Of a stretch of DNA of 64,000 nt, positions 1 through 12,191 are shown in pieces. The stretch comes from Sipunculus nudus (taxonomy: Eukaryota; Annelida; Sipuncula; Golfingiida; Sipunculidae). The translations under genes and the position numbers were made by a program. The notes beneath the pieces are model-generated. The model ran no database searches. It saw nothing but the letters and a program-made list of their open reading frames with translations, and was not told where the DNA came from. The first letter of the stretch is position 1. Each line of letters opens with the position of its first letter. The stretch covers positions 22,365,019 to 22,429,018 of the forward strand of contig CM049306.1 of assembly GCA_026874595.1 (NCBI GenBank), read 5' to 3'.

Positions 1-3000
1 TGCTGTGGCTTCCAACAATATTGTCTCACTTAACAAGGTAAGAACAATAATTTCAGTCAAGTGTTAATAATATATACAGATGTATATCTCCATAATGTTA
101 TATCAACAGTGTTTAGGTAAAAAATATGTATTACAAAGAAATTTTTTTTCACAGACTTATGAAATAAGGAAAACAATATGAAATCATACAAATGTTACAC
201 AGTGCATGTACATTAAAAGTATTTCTTGCATATAAGGTATAAGAAACCTAGGTATCATGAATATACAGTATTATAATAGTAACCTTAGTAAATTAATTAC
301 TTGTACCATGAAATTCTCTGCTAACCTGAAATCATTGACTAAAAGCTATTATGTAATTTATCAATGGTTTACCTATTATCAAATACAAATGTAAGTATGT
401 CAACTCTTGGCAAGATTTGAGTGAAGCAATTATGAGACTTTAACTACATCTTTTTTTGCCAAAGATGTTCCATATTTTGTCCAGGTGGTTAAAAAAATAT
501 TCATTATTACTGTTTTCTCTCACCGTATATGGATTTATAAGGAAGCAGTCATTGGATTTAAGTTAAATAGGTAACAAGTTGAACTGGTAACATATTAACA
601 GTTTGAATATGTTTGTAGGACCAGAATGTTTTTGACTCCAAGAAGAAGATGAAGGCGGCCACGGCTGATGGTTTGGCTCAGAAGCTGACGTCAGCCCAGC
701 AGAAAGTCATCGCCATGAACCAGTGTCTTCTCTACATGTACACCAACCAGGTAAGTATTGAGTTAGGTTAGACTACCTGTCTGTACCAATATCAATATCA
801 ATTCCAGAATCAACCCAGGTTCAGAAATCAATATTTTTAATGGCAAATGTACATTCAGATCAGTTTACATGCAGTTGTAGTTAAGGAGTATATGAATAAA
901 TGTTGCATTGTCTTTGTGAGTGAAAAAGGCTCTCGTGTCTCAGATGGTTTACATTGTCTTGACATATTTTGGTAGACATGATTACTCCTTAACTTGCTTT
1001 TTGTGACGTACCACACATGAATAATCTGTAAAAGTGAAATATTATTGTACCAGTTTGTGTATTTGGTATTTACTTTTCTTTTTGATGCTTTTCAGAGCCA
1101 GCGAACTCTTATAAGTCTTATGTCTGAGCTTTTGATCATCATACTTATTCTTGTCAGGGCTATCAGTAATCCATACTTGTATCCTTCCATTTACCAGTAT
1201 ATTAGTGTATTGAAGCAGATTTACAGTTAGGTCTGCCAGTATTCTTAACTTTAACTTTATAACTATGAATAAAACCCTGTCCTAAATCTGTGCATTTTTC
1301 TACCTTTTACAATGCTCCATAACAGTAACTTAATCTTTGTTCAGTAAATGACAAAGTTTCTGCCTGATTTGGCAAAATTCCATTGAAATGGAATTTTACA
1401 CACAAGACTAGAGCAGGAATGTTTGACAGGACTGTTTTAACAGACAGAGACTGGAAAAGCTTTCTACATGATCAACACTTCAAATATTAAGTAAAACCAT
1501 AGGATTACTGATCTGTCTATTTACATTTTGGTTTTAAATTGAACCAAAATTTACTTAACCTTTTGCCAAATCCAAGAGTGCTGGAAGGTAGATATTTTCT
1601 ATACCATACCTCTTCATTGTTATAGATAAGGTCATGTCTTAATAACCATTGATAAAGTGACATGTGTAATCATCTGTGTTTAAGGGTGACATGTGTCAGA
1701 GGACGGCAAAGAAGTTGGCTTCATCCTACCCAGAGAGTGACACTCCAATTCTGATCCATGCAGCCCAGCACTGCAGAGACAAACACACAGAAAAGGCCGT
1801 CAAACTGCTGCAGGTAAGGTACAATATCTCAATAAAAATTAGATATTTTATGTCGAATAACCACATAAAATATATAATATATGTAGAATGAAAACATGAT
1901 AAATTATGTAATTCACGCAAAAATTAAAACATGCTACATTATTAATAAATATATGTAAACTTCAAGTAATATAAAAATTGTTGCATATATATGATCTGTC
2001 AGAAATTTCAGGTTAATCATGTAAGAATTTGTGAATATATCACATTTATTTATACTGTCATTGATGCATGGGAGCTTGCTCTTTACTATGATTAATAGTC
2101 ATATATTATTATTCAGGAACATTTGTCCAAGAATGGGGATTCTATAACAACAAGACTGACACTTGCCCAGCTATTCCTGTCAAAAGGACAGATATCTCAA
2201 GCATGTGAGCAGCTAAGAAACCTTGGAGACTTATCACAAAGACCTGGAGTGGTAAGTGATTTATGCAGTGTTCTCCACTAGAATTTCTGATAGGCTGGTG
2301 GTAAGCGCGGTCGAACCAGGACTGGTGCTTACCTGTTGCGCGTCAAGCATTTTTTATTGTCTGATTAAGAATTTAATCTGCATGGCTTTTTTTATGCATG
2401 TAAGAACAAGAGGAAGGACGTGTAATTTTTTTTGTATGAGCTGTCATAAGAACAACCAATAAAATGCAAATACAGAAATTTATATTATCAGCCACACTTA
2501 AAGACCAGCTGTTATGACAGCACACTGAGTGAATATATACCTTCCTAGAAGCCACAGTCAGAATATGTATCAATGTTAACAAATATCCATGCCAACAGGC
2601 ATTAAGTAATGAAAAAGCAATTAGGAAACTGGGGAGTTGTGGCTTCTACTCTACAGCAGTGGGCTGTCTTATACTTGATGTCAATGGCTGTGATGATAAG
2701 ATCCAAGCGCTGACACCAGCTTAATTACTCCAGGCTAACAATCACTCAGCAAGACCCCTTGCAGGGTCAGTCTTTAAGGCCAGTCCTTGTTACCCCTGAC
2801 CACTGTATGTCTGGCAGGGACAGGGAAAGGGTGGCGGGGACAGATGAAAGAGTGGCGGGTAACATTAAAGGCTGGCGGTGAGAAATGAAAGGCTGGCGGT
2901 GCGCCAGGCTATATTGGCTAGTCGAGAACCCTGTTATGTGTGTCTAAAATAATTATTTTATAGAATATATAGTATGTAATAAAATGATTATAATATAAAA

Positions 3001-6000
3001 ATGATAAGGAAATTAGTGTTATTATCATTACCAATATTAGTATCAAAATTACTTCAGTAAGAGCAGACAAAACATTAATTACATTAAATGACGAAAATAA
3101 AAGAGAAGTTGGTGTTATTTATTATAAAATTATTAATATTACCATTTCATTTTGGTAACTAAAAGTAAAATAATTTTAGTAATTTATTGGAGATTTTCAT
3201 CATATTTAAGTTTTTTACATAAGTTAAACACTGCATGTATTAAAAAAAATATTTTTAAAAAATCTGGTGTTTGTTGATCGAAAAAAGGTCATAAGAAATT
3301 GGCACTGTCTGAAGTACTCAGATTCAAGTCAGGAGCTGAAATACTTATCAGACTTTACCCTATTTCATATCCACTTTCTTTCAGGTATCTACTTTGGTGA
3401 AGTTATATGTGAGCATCGATGATAAAGGGAGTGCTTCAGACGTCCTCAATGAGGCAGTGGAGTGGTACCAAGATAATGAGGTCAGAGATTATCATTATGC
3501 ATGTTTGCATTATGCCTGAGGTCACCAGTATGCATACATATATTCATAATAAGATAAAGTCATCATAAGCATATTTGTTGATTTTGAGGTCAGTGGTCAT
3601 TTTTGATAATGAAATCTTAGGTTTATACTCTGCCTATTTGTTGTATTTGTTTTAATTACTGTGCCCTAACAAATTTTTATAAATATTTTGATAATAATGC
3701 AGTTAGGGATCATTATCAGCCCCTGTCTCAATATATTCAGTATTTGTAAATTTGAAAGATAATAGAATGCAATCTAGCTTATTTGTTACATTGCCATATA
3801 GAACTATTTATTAAGTAAATGGTGACACAGACTTTCTGTTTACCTTAATAATGGATTGGAAGAATTCATCAAAAGGACTCTACCTACGCTCCTCACACAG
3901 CGGTTATACACTGCAGTCATCCCAGACATCCTTTTGTGTTACCACTGCTTTATGTAGCAAGGTTCTGTGTGTTTGACAACACAGGTGTGCACAGCACAGA
4001 AATATATACAGACCAACGAGAGAGAGGTATGCAATTGTGCATCCAGCCCTAAATTTAAATATGCGACACCCGCTCTAATTGGTCTGATTACACCCGTTCT
4101 GGCATAAGGCTGAGAATCAGACCAATAAGAGCTTGTGTCCAGGTGTAATCAAACCAATTAGAGCAGATGTTGCTTGTTTAGAATTTGGGCTGGATGCACA
4201 ATGCAATACCATGCTCTCATTGGTCTAATTACAATTGTGTGCTCTGTGTGCACCCTGGTGTTTGACCCCAGAGAACCTTGATATACAAGCAGCAGTTACA
4301 TGAAAGGATGTCTGGGACGACTGCATGATGATCATAGTACCAGGTATTTCAGAATTTCTGTCCAGGCATGAGAAACAAGGCTAGTATGTCAGTGCATTGT
4401 TATGAGTGGGCTTCTTTATCTTACAGACACACATAGTGTTTGTTTTACATATGTATATATAATTATATAATTTATCACAGCCTAACTCCAAGGACCTGAT
4501 GGTGCTGGTACGTGCTAATGCAAACTTCCAGCTTCGTCACGGCAGTCCTGAAACAGCGTGTAAAATGCTGGAGGAAATGAGAAGGTAAATTGTTGAGGTT
4601 ACACAGATCCCTTAAATCTTCACTAACATTTTATATGAAATTAAAATCATTGATGTCAAAGGGAGCATTCAGATATTGTGGTTGCCTTTCAATTCGCAAG
4701 GCTGAAATTTCATGATTTCTTCACTTGGAATAATTTTCAAGGGTTTCATTTTCATAATTGTACCAGAATCTGTATACTCTGAGCACAGCATTATTTCTAT
4801 TGATGTTAAATTTAAGATGGAACCTTCACTTCTTCATTCTTTTCTAGTTCATTCATTTACTTATGATTTGTCACAGGAGATATATCCCTTGCAAATAGCG
4901 CATATTTTGCAAAAATTAATGCTTGTATGCATGGGCCGGTTTCACTTCTATGAACATATAAGGTCACTGATTAGGTTGTTTCCAGGGATGTGATAACTAA
5001 TCATCTGTTTGTGCAGAAGCATCATCCCCTTTTGTTCATCATAGTTGATGGGACATCTTATTCCCGAGGGATTAGTATTTGCAATTATTTCACATTCGCG
5101 AATATCGGAAAAAATAAACCCTTGTGGATAAAAAGGCAACAACAGGATATATCTGGCTTGGAGTATGGCCCGAGTCTTTTCAAATTAAAATATGTTAAAA
5201 AAAGATTTTTCTATTGTTTCTTTTGCAAGTTTATTAAAATGATATATGAATGAAATTCAGATATTATTTCAGACAGTATAGCAATCAAAATAAGTAACAA
5301 ATATATATCAGTATCTTTAGAAATTTTTCGATCCTCTCTTAATAACCTCCTGAATTGTTTCACTATGAATTATTATAATTTGTACAACAAATTTACACAT
5401 CTGGACCAGACATACAAAAAATTTTTAATCGGTATTTACATTTATTGACACCATATATGCAAGTTACCTATGCAAGCCTAACACAGTTGCTGTCATATGT
5501 TTTATCCATTATAACTGACGTTTGGTATGTGTGCTTACAGAGTGAATCCAGATGACCTGAAGATCGTAGCTCAGTTGATCAATGCTTATTCCAAGTTTGA
5601 TCCCAAGAAAGCTCAAGAGTATCCTTGATTTAAAAGTGAATTTTAAATATGTTGTCCCTATGTCAGATATACAGAAATATGCGATGTATTGTTCCATCTG
5701 TATCATAATTAACGGTGGTGGCACTAAACTTTTGGAACTCCTTTGTAGCTACAGCCTGGGGGGGGGGGGGGGAATGCCAATGTTTAGGTCTTGAACCCAA
5801 GGAAAATATGTCAAATGTGTCCTAAGGGGGTTATTCTCCTTATTTTCACCTAATCCTGAGAAATTTGAGAATATTTTTCCAGGGGGGGGGGGGGGGGGGG
5901 GAGGGATCGACCAGCAACTACAAGAATGAGCGTTAATTGGTTATATGCCAGTAAGACTTAAATTTAAATTTTTAATAGCCAGTTAACAGCCAATATCATA

Positions 6001-9000
6001 TTCCAGGTAACCTAAATTTCTTGTGTTCTTTACTTATCAATTTTTATAAATCAGCGTGGATTTACTATTATAAATGTCATAAAGGTCATCATTTGGCCTT
6101 AACCTTGGTACAGAATCAGCCGTGAGTTGCCTTCACCAGCCGAGATGGCTCAGTCAGTAGATGTGGCAGCCCTGGAAGCCACGGTAACTACACTGAAGTA
6201 CAAAAAGGTCATCAAGGCAGAACAGCAGAGTCCTAAACCTCAGTCACCAAAAATGTGAGTTGTTCAATTACAGCTATCTCAGTCCTAAACCTCAGTCACC
6301 CAAAATGTGAGTAGATCCATCACAGCTATCTCATTCTTAAACCTCAGTCAACAAAAATGTGAGTAGATCCATCACAGCTATCTCAGTCTTAAACCTCGGT
6401 CAACAAAAATGTGAGTAGATCCATCACAGCTATCTCAGTCCTAAACCTCCGTCAACAAAAATGTGAGTAGATCCATCACAGCTATCTCAGTCCTAAACCT
6501 CAGTCAACAAAAATGTGAGTAGATCCATCACAGCTATCTCAGTCCTAAACCTCAGTCAACAAAAATGTGAGTAGATCCATCACAGCTATCTCAGTCCTAA
6601 ACCTCAGTCAACAAAAATGTGAGTAGATCCATCACAGCTATCTCAGTCCTTAACCTCAGTCAACAAAAATGTGAGTAGATCCATCACAGCTATCTCAGTC
6701 CTAAACCTCAGTCACCAAAAATGTGAGTAGATCCATCACAGCTATCTCAGTCTTAAACCTCAGTCAACAAAAATGTGAGTAGATCCATCACAGCTATCTC
6801 AGTCTTAAACCTCAGTCACCAAAAATGTGAGTAGATCCATCACAGCTATCTCAGTCCTAAACCTCAGTCACCAAAAATGTGAGTAGATCCATCACAGCTA
6901 TCTCAGTCTTAAACCTCAGTCAACAAAAATGTGAGTAGATCCATCACAGCTATCTCAGTCTTAAACCTCAGTCAACAAAAATGTGAGTAGATCCATCACA
7001 GCTATCTCAGTCTTAAACCTCAGTCAACAAAAATGTGAGTAGATCCATCACAGCTATCTCAGTCCTAAACCTCAGTCAACAAAAATGTGAGTAGATCCAT
7101 CACAGCTATCTCAGTCTTAAACCTCAGTCAACAAAAATGTGAGTAGATCCATCACAGCTATCTCAGTCTTAAACCTCAGTCAACAAAAATGTGAGTAGAT
7201 CCATCACAGCTATCTCAGTCTTAAACCTCAGTCAACAAAAATGTGAGTAGATCCATCACAGCTATCTCAGTCTTAAACCTCAGTCAACAAAAATGTGAGT
7301 AGATCCATCACAGCTATCTCAGTCCTAAACCTCAGTCAACAAAAATGTGAGTAGATCCATAACAGCTATCTCAGTCTTAAACCTCAGTCACCAAAAATGT
7401 GAGTAGATCCATCACAGCTATCTCAGTCCTTAACCTCAGTCACCAAAAATGTGAGTAGATCCATCACAGCTATCTTAGTCCTTAACCTCAGTCACCAAAA
7501 ATGTGAGTAGATTCATCACAGTTATCTCAGTCCTAAACCTCAGTCACCAAAATTGTGAGTAGATCCATCACAGCTATTTTAGTCTTTAACCTCAGTCACC
7601 AAAAATGTGAGTAGATCTATCCTGCTATCTCAGTCTTAAACCTCAGGCACAAAAATGTGAGTAGATCCTTCACAGCTATCTCAGTCCTTATCCTCAGTCA
7701 CCAAAAATGTGAGTAGATCCATAACAGCTATCTCAGTACTAAACCTCAGTCACCAAAAATGTTAGTGTATCCATCACAGCTGTCTCAGTACTAAACCTCA
7801 GTCGCCAAGGATCAACTTGTAGCCATGGATCAAGGGCACCCAACCGTGCGAAAAAGAAACAATAAAACCAACATCGTAGAATTTGAACATCAGTCATCTG
7901 ATGAGGCGAAACCAGAGGTAGTGACTCTGATCTATCACTTACCTTGATATATATATATGTTATATGTTATATTATATGTTATATATGTGTTATGAATTTC
8001 CAGAATTCTCCTTTTTTTTTAACGAAAAGAAAATTGAACTCCTGGTTGGCAATTTGTGATGTACAATTATCACAATCTTTGGTACCATGTAACATAAATT
8101 TATATTGCTCTTAAAACTTACAAATGTTTTATCTTTATGGTCAACACAAATTTCTGCAGATTGTTGATTTTTGGAATAATGTAAATCACAAGAGGAATTA
8201 AAGTCACCAGAACCAACAGATCTGACTATCAGTTGATTGGCTATTTTACATTTTAAAATTTTTTTTCCAGGGGTGAAGGAGACCTAATTCAGAAAAAGCA
8301 GAAGAAAAAGAAGAGGAAAGGTATGTCCTTAAAAAAACAAGGGATCCATGGGAAGGACTGATGAAGGACAAAGGTCCATCACTATCATTCAGATAACTTG
8401 CAGTTAGCTGAGCTAATAATAAAGTTAGACACAGGATGATAATTCAGACATGTATCTTGATAGACCAAATTTAAGGTTTACAGCACATTACCATGTAGAT
8501 TTTACATTGTAAATTTGGTTATTTATATTTGAATCTTTAGATGAGAAGCTTTCTGACCATATATACAAGAGGTGCTGATCAGATATATTTGCTAAATTTC
8601 TTTATTGGAATGTGGAAACCTTTGCAGCTACTTATGTTTTGTAAATAAAACCCTGTTGTGTATGATTAGAAAGGACTCACAGTGATTCCCAGACACTTTT
8701 AAGGTTACATACATGATGGTTTTAATTGTTGTTAACTTTAATACATCTTGTCAAAACCAACAGCTTAAAATTGAAATGTAAATGGCATCAGACTCTAAAC
8801 TAGTTCAGCAAACAAGGTTCAATTGTATTTGCAGGTTACAAAGACCTTGTATAAGTCAGTTGATGCTGAAGAAAACAAGCTAAGACTTTGTCATTATATT
8901 GCTTACATATCATCACTTTGTTTGACAAGGTGTATTATTAATCTGTCTATGTTTATAGTTAAGCTACCCAAGACTTGTGAGGCAGATGGGAACCCTGACC

Positions 9001-10146
9001 CTGAACGCTGGACACCACTGAGAGAACGCACATACTACAGGGGTAAACGCAAGAATAAGAAGAGAGATGTTGGTAAGTACCTGGATTCTGGCTTCATTCT
9101 TACCCTCCATTTCATTTCTCTCTCTTTTTTTCTCTACCTCTCTATCTCTTATGAACATTCTGGGTGTATAAGAGTTTCTACTATGATAAAAAAATAATTA
9201 TTTGAATGACAAAGTGTAATTTACACTTGGCCAATATTTAACCAATATTTACTCATTCCTGTACAGATTTATAAAGATTCTGGAAAATGTTAATCAGGAC
9301 GCTTTCTCCATGGAATTTCCTGTTAATTTGCAACCTGGAAGGTTGGAGTTATGCTAAAACCTTGTTTTGATAAAAAAAAATTGTAACCATTCGTATGACC
9401 AAGTTCATATGATGAACTTTGTGAATTGGGCACAGCAGGTACTGACCTGTATATATTATTTTTCAGGTAAAGGCACACAGGGGGCAGCACCTGCAGGACC
9501 TGACATGTAAGTATAAGAATTGTCATATTTTTTTTTTTTAAAGAGTGTGTATTTAATAGAATTTAATCTGCTCCCTATCAAAATATTGCATTATTTTACA
9601 CAACAGCTTTGAAAAAAATTAACATTAATAGCATCATTTTGGGACTGTGGACTACATACAGTTAACAAACTCATTCATTTTAAGCTCTGCCTGACTTGAG
9701 TGGATTTCAAATGATAGAGGATTTTGTAGTTCCTGCCTTTTCATTTTGTATGAACCAAGACATGCTCTCTTAATCATATTTTAAAACAAGGGCTTAAAGT
9801 GTCAGTGGTAACAAATCTTACACATGGATAAAAAGGTATAAAACTAAGTAACGTATACAATGAGCACCTACATTGTATAAAAAGTCTTTTCCCAGTTATG
9901 CAATCTGATAGGCAGAATATTGTTAACCCAAGAAGGACAGAGCAGTGTACTGAGTTACCCAACTTTCCTTTCAGTGATGCCTCTTCACCTCCTGGGAGTC
10001 AAGTCAGTTCACCGAAGCCTGGCTCCACTGCACCAGCAGCTCCACCAGGGGGCGCAACAGCTGCATTGTCACAGCCAACCCCGCCTAAACCTCCTAAGGG
10101 TCAAGCAGCTAAGTCTAAGAAGAAGAAGAGGGGAGGAAAATGGTGA
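1..10146 (+). CDS. SRP72: Signal recognition particle subunit SRP72 (3' part; 5' end outside window)
   Basis: SRP72 pairs with SRP68 on 7SL RNA in the cytosolic signal recognition particle, which targets nascent secretory proteins to the ER. Exons read by hand: 1-37, 619-750, 1685-1813, 2117-2251, 3385-3480, 4481-4584, 5541-5618, 6114-6254, 8271-8320, 8959-9072, 9467-9506, 9975-10146 (stop TGA). Phases join without a break and give about 408 residues; vertebrate SRP72 is about 670, so roughly 260 N-terminal residues lie upstream. Recognisable blocks are VFDSKKK (exon 2), the helical-repeat segment (exons 3-7), a lysine-rich stretch (exon 9), and the family RNA-binding signature NPDPERWTPLRERTYYRG (exon 10). 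The tail is Pro/Ala-rich and basic, ending GGKW, much like the vertebrate C-terminus. Oddities: exon 3 appears to use an AAG acceptor, intron 5619-6113 is U12-type, and intron 6255-8270 begins with a minisatellite copied from the exon end. Identity is secure; exact boundaries of the short exons are slightly less so. Confidence 0.95.
2266..2933. mobile_element. Non-autonomous TIR element in SRP72 intron
   Basis: Left end CAGTGTTCTCCACTAG and right end, read on the - strand, CAGGGTTCTCGACTAG form imperfect terminal inverted repeats. They are flanked by TTATG at 2261-2265 and 2934-2938, a likely 5-bp target duplication. Near the right end are several GGCTGGCGG sub-repeats. The CAGGG terminus recalls hAT-like ends, but hAT elements make 8-bp duplications, so the superfamily is left open. 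No transposase is visible in the 668 bp. Confidence 0.75.
3909..4329. repeat. Long foldback (hairpin) element, arms about 200 bp
   Basis: The left arm (about 3909-4108) and right arm (about 4120-4329) are imperfect reverse complements over nearly their whole length. Matching pairs include CAGTCATCCCAGACATCC with its complement at 4305-4327, GTGCATCCAGCCC with its complement near 4190, and CTCTAATTGGTCTGATTACA with its complement near 4140-4162. The central loop is about 10-20 bp. It lies within an SRP72 intron, so it would be transcribed as a long RNA hairpin. Confidence 0.88.
4674..5150. mobile_element. MITE, decayed copy of the TTCGCGA family
   Basis: Ends TTGTGGTTGCC and, read on the - strand, CCTGTTGTTGCC are inverted repeats that continue inward through sequence related to TTCGC(A/G)AGG...GAAATTTC. 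The element is homologous to the copy at 29686-30120, but most CpG sites there are TG/CA here, as expected of an older methylated copy. Likely TA target duplication. No coding capacity. Confidence 0.75.
5619..6113 (+). other. U12-type (minor spliceosome) intron in SRP72
   Basis: The donor at 5619 reads GTATCCTTGA, matching the full U12 5' splice-site consensus. The 3' end has GGCCTTAAC followed 11 nt later by the acceptor AG (6112-6113); CCTTAAC is the core of the U12 branch-point consensus, at the expected distance. There is no polypyrimidine tract. Using these sites gives a clean K-A-Q-E-I-S-R-E-L-P junction that fits the SRP72 family; no U2-type donor nearby does so. The intron also holds two poly-G runs (about 5758-5772 and 5882-5901). 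Confidence 0.88.
6223..7810 (+). repeat. 52-bp minisatellite derived from an SRP72 exon-intron boundary
   Basis: About 30 head-to-tail copies of a 52-bp unit; the first donor-like GTGAG falls at 6255 and then at 6307, 6359 and so on, exactly 52 bp apart. Each unit contains the last 24-29 nt of the preceding coding exon (CCTAAACCTCAGTCA core), the donor GTGAGT, and the start of the intron (CACAGCTATCTCAG). The first copy is the real exon end. Later copies differ by a few substitutions (CCTAAAC/CTTAAAC/CCTTAAC, CACC/CAACA). The 3' end decays after about 7600. Confidence 0.97.
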
Positions 10147-10340
10147 TCTATCTTGGACTGAACCCAGCATAATTGTGGTCTCCATATCTTGTAGAAATTC
10201 TCCAGTAAATTATGACTGAACTTTAGGATAATTGTGGTCTCCATATTTTATAGAAATTTCTCCAGAAAATTATGATGTATCATGGACGGAACTAATTATA
10301 ATTGTGGTCTTCAGTCAGTTTTATGAAAGCATCTCTTGTC
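10147..10340 (+). repeat. SRP72 3'UTR start with ~75-bp triplication
   Basis: Directly after the stop codon a unit containing ATAATTGTGGTCTCCATAT, then TAGAAATT and CTCCAG, occurs three times (near 10170, 10230 and 10295). This is probably transcribed as 3'UTR. No unambiguous AATAAA lies within a few hundred bases of the stop; ATTAAA occurs near 10500 and AATAAA near 11594, so the transcript end is undetermined. Confidence 0.7.
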
Positions 10341-11584
10341 AAGTTTCTCTCTTCTGGAATTTATGATCTACCAAGGATTGAATGAATTCTGTGGTTAACG
10401 GTGAGAAAAAATGTCTTGATTGAAATTATGTTTTCATCTGGGCTCTTGACATGCCTTGAAAGTAATGATGTTTGTGCACACTTTTAAGGATCAGTAATGA
10501 TTAAAAGTCCAATCAGTAAAACATCAGATGTAGAGCAAAAGTTGGTCCTACGTTTCATTTTCATGCATAATTTAATATATGAAATATAAATATAATCATG
10601 ATGTATGCCTGTCTGACTGCCCCCTCTCTGACTTTTAATTTCTAAATGTCTAGCATAAAATTAAAATTATAATCCCCACATATAATGGATTTAATTTATG
10701 AAAAGTAGGACCTACGGTAGAAACTATTTATTTATTCATATCAGAGTCACTGAATATTCATGCGAGGCCATGTTTGTTTTACATTATCCTCAGCTTCAGA
10801 AAGCCTACAAGATGGCATGGTGAATTAAGATTCCTAAATATTGTGATACCAGATTTCTGAATTTCGAGTTATGCAGGTAGCATGGTGGCATCCTTGTTTT
10901 AAACTTCTTAGGTTATTGCTTGGCATTGTTGGTTTTGGCTGGAATGGGAAGAGATTTTAATCAAAACATGTTCAATTCCTCAAGGTGCATACATTAAACT
11001 GTTAAGGAAATGCATGTGTTATTTGATTTGTAAAATTTGTGTATCAGTGTGTCTGTGTCAGCAGAAGAGTGTGGGTTCTATCTCAGTTGCATGGTTCCAT
11101 GCACATCATTCTATAAAATAACTTTAAAGATGCTTTAAATTTTGGGCTCCCTTGGACATTTTTACAACTAAATTAGGAATAATAATGCTGTGATATAAAA
11201 CTAGAGTTCGGACTTGGACTCTAGTGTTTGGGACTCGGACTCTGATGCTGTGGACTCTACTACTTCACTGTAACAATGCCTTTAAAATGTTAAAATACCA
11301 CACCATGGAAAGGTCTTATAATGCCACAAGAGGCTTTCAACAATTCACGCCAGGGGATCTATATTCACAGCTATATACCATTATTCATACTAATTAGTAA
11401 CCTGTATTTTAAAGTATGGCTTTATTGTTACCCCAGCATATTGATACACAGGAACTCAAAGTCAAATATCAGTGTGTTAAATCACCCAAGTATTAATACC
11501 AGACAATGTTGGATGACCCATTTGAAAGAGAGGTCCATCATTTAATGATTGGTTCAAAATTGTCATTAGAATTTTTATAGAACA

Positions 11585-12090
11585 TTATTTGGAAATAAAC
11601 TTTATTCATAAAATTTAACAAAATATAGTGTCAGGGAAAAAATTTATTTTGACAATTCTGATTAACATAAATTTTGAGATAATTTTATTTTACAATTTGG
11701 ATATAACAATTTGGAATTAAATTTTATTTTTTTCAATTTGGATATAACTATTTGGGAATCATTTTTTTTTAACAATTTAGATATAACAAGTTTGGAGATA
11801 AACTTTATATTTATAATTTGGATAGAAGATAATTTGGAAATAAATTTTATTTTTACAATTTTGGATATAACATTGTAGATAAATTTTAACTATACTATAC
11901 AATTTAGATAGAACATAGTTTGGAGATAAATTATTTTTACACTTTGGATATAACATAGTTTGAAAATAATATTTATTTTTACAATTTTGGATGTAACATA
12001 GTTAAGGAATAAATTTTATATTTACAATTGGGATATAACAGTTCCAGAATAAACTTTATTTTTACAATTTGGATATAATATAGACTGCAG
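11585..12090. repeat. Degenerate ~46-bp tandem repeat, AATAAA-rich
   Basis: About ten or eleven diverged copies of a unit resembling GGAGATAAATTTTATTT followed by ACAATTTGGATATAACA. Several copies contain AATAAA. The block lies 1.4 kb beyond the SRP72 stop codon. Confidence 0.8.
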
Positions 12091-12099
12091 AGATATATC

Positions 12100-12144
12100 A
12101 AAGATCAAGGAGGAACACGGACGCTTAATATATATTTAATTCAC

Positions 12145-12191
<47 letters not shown>

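Noticed and set aside
6223-7810. CRISPR-like direct repeats
   Set aside because: The 52-bp units are contiguous with no unique spacers, in a eukaryotic intron; this is a minisatellite.
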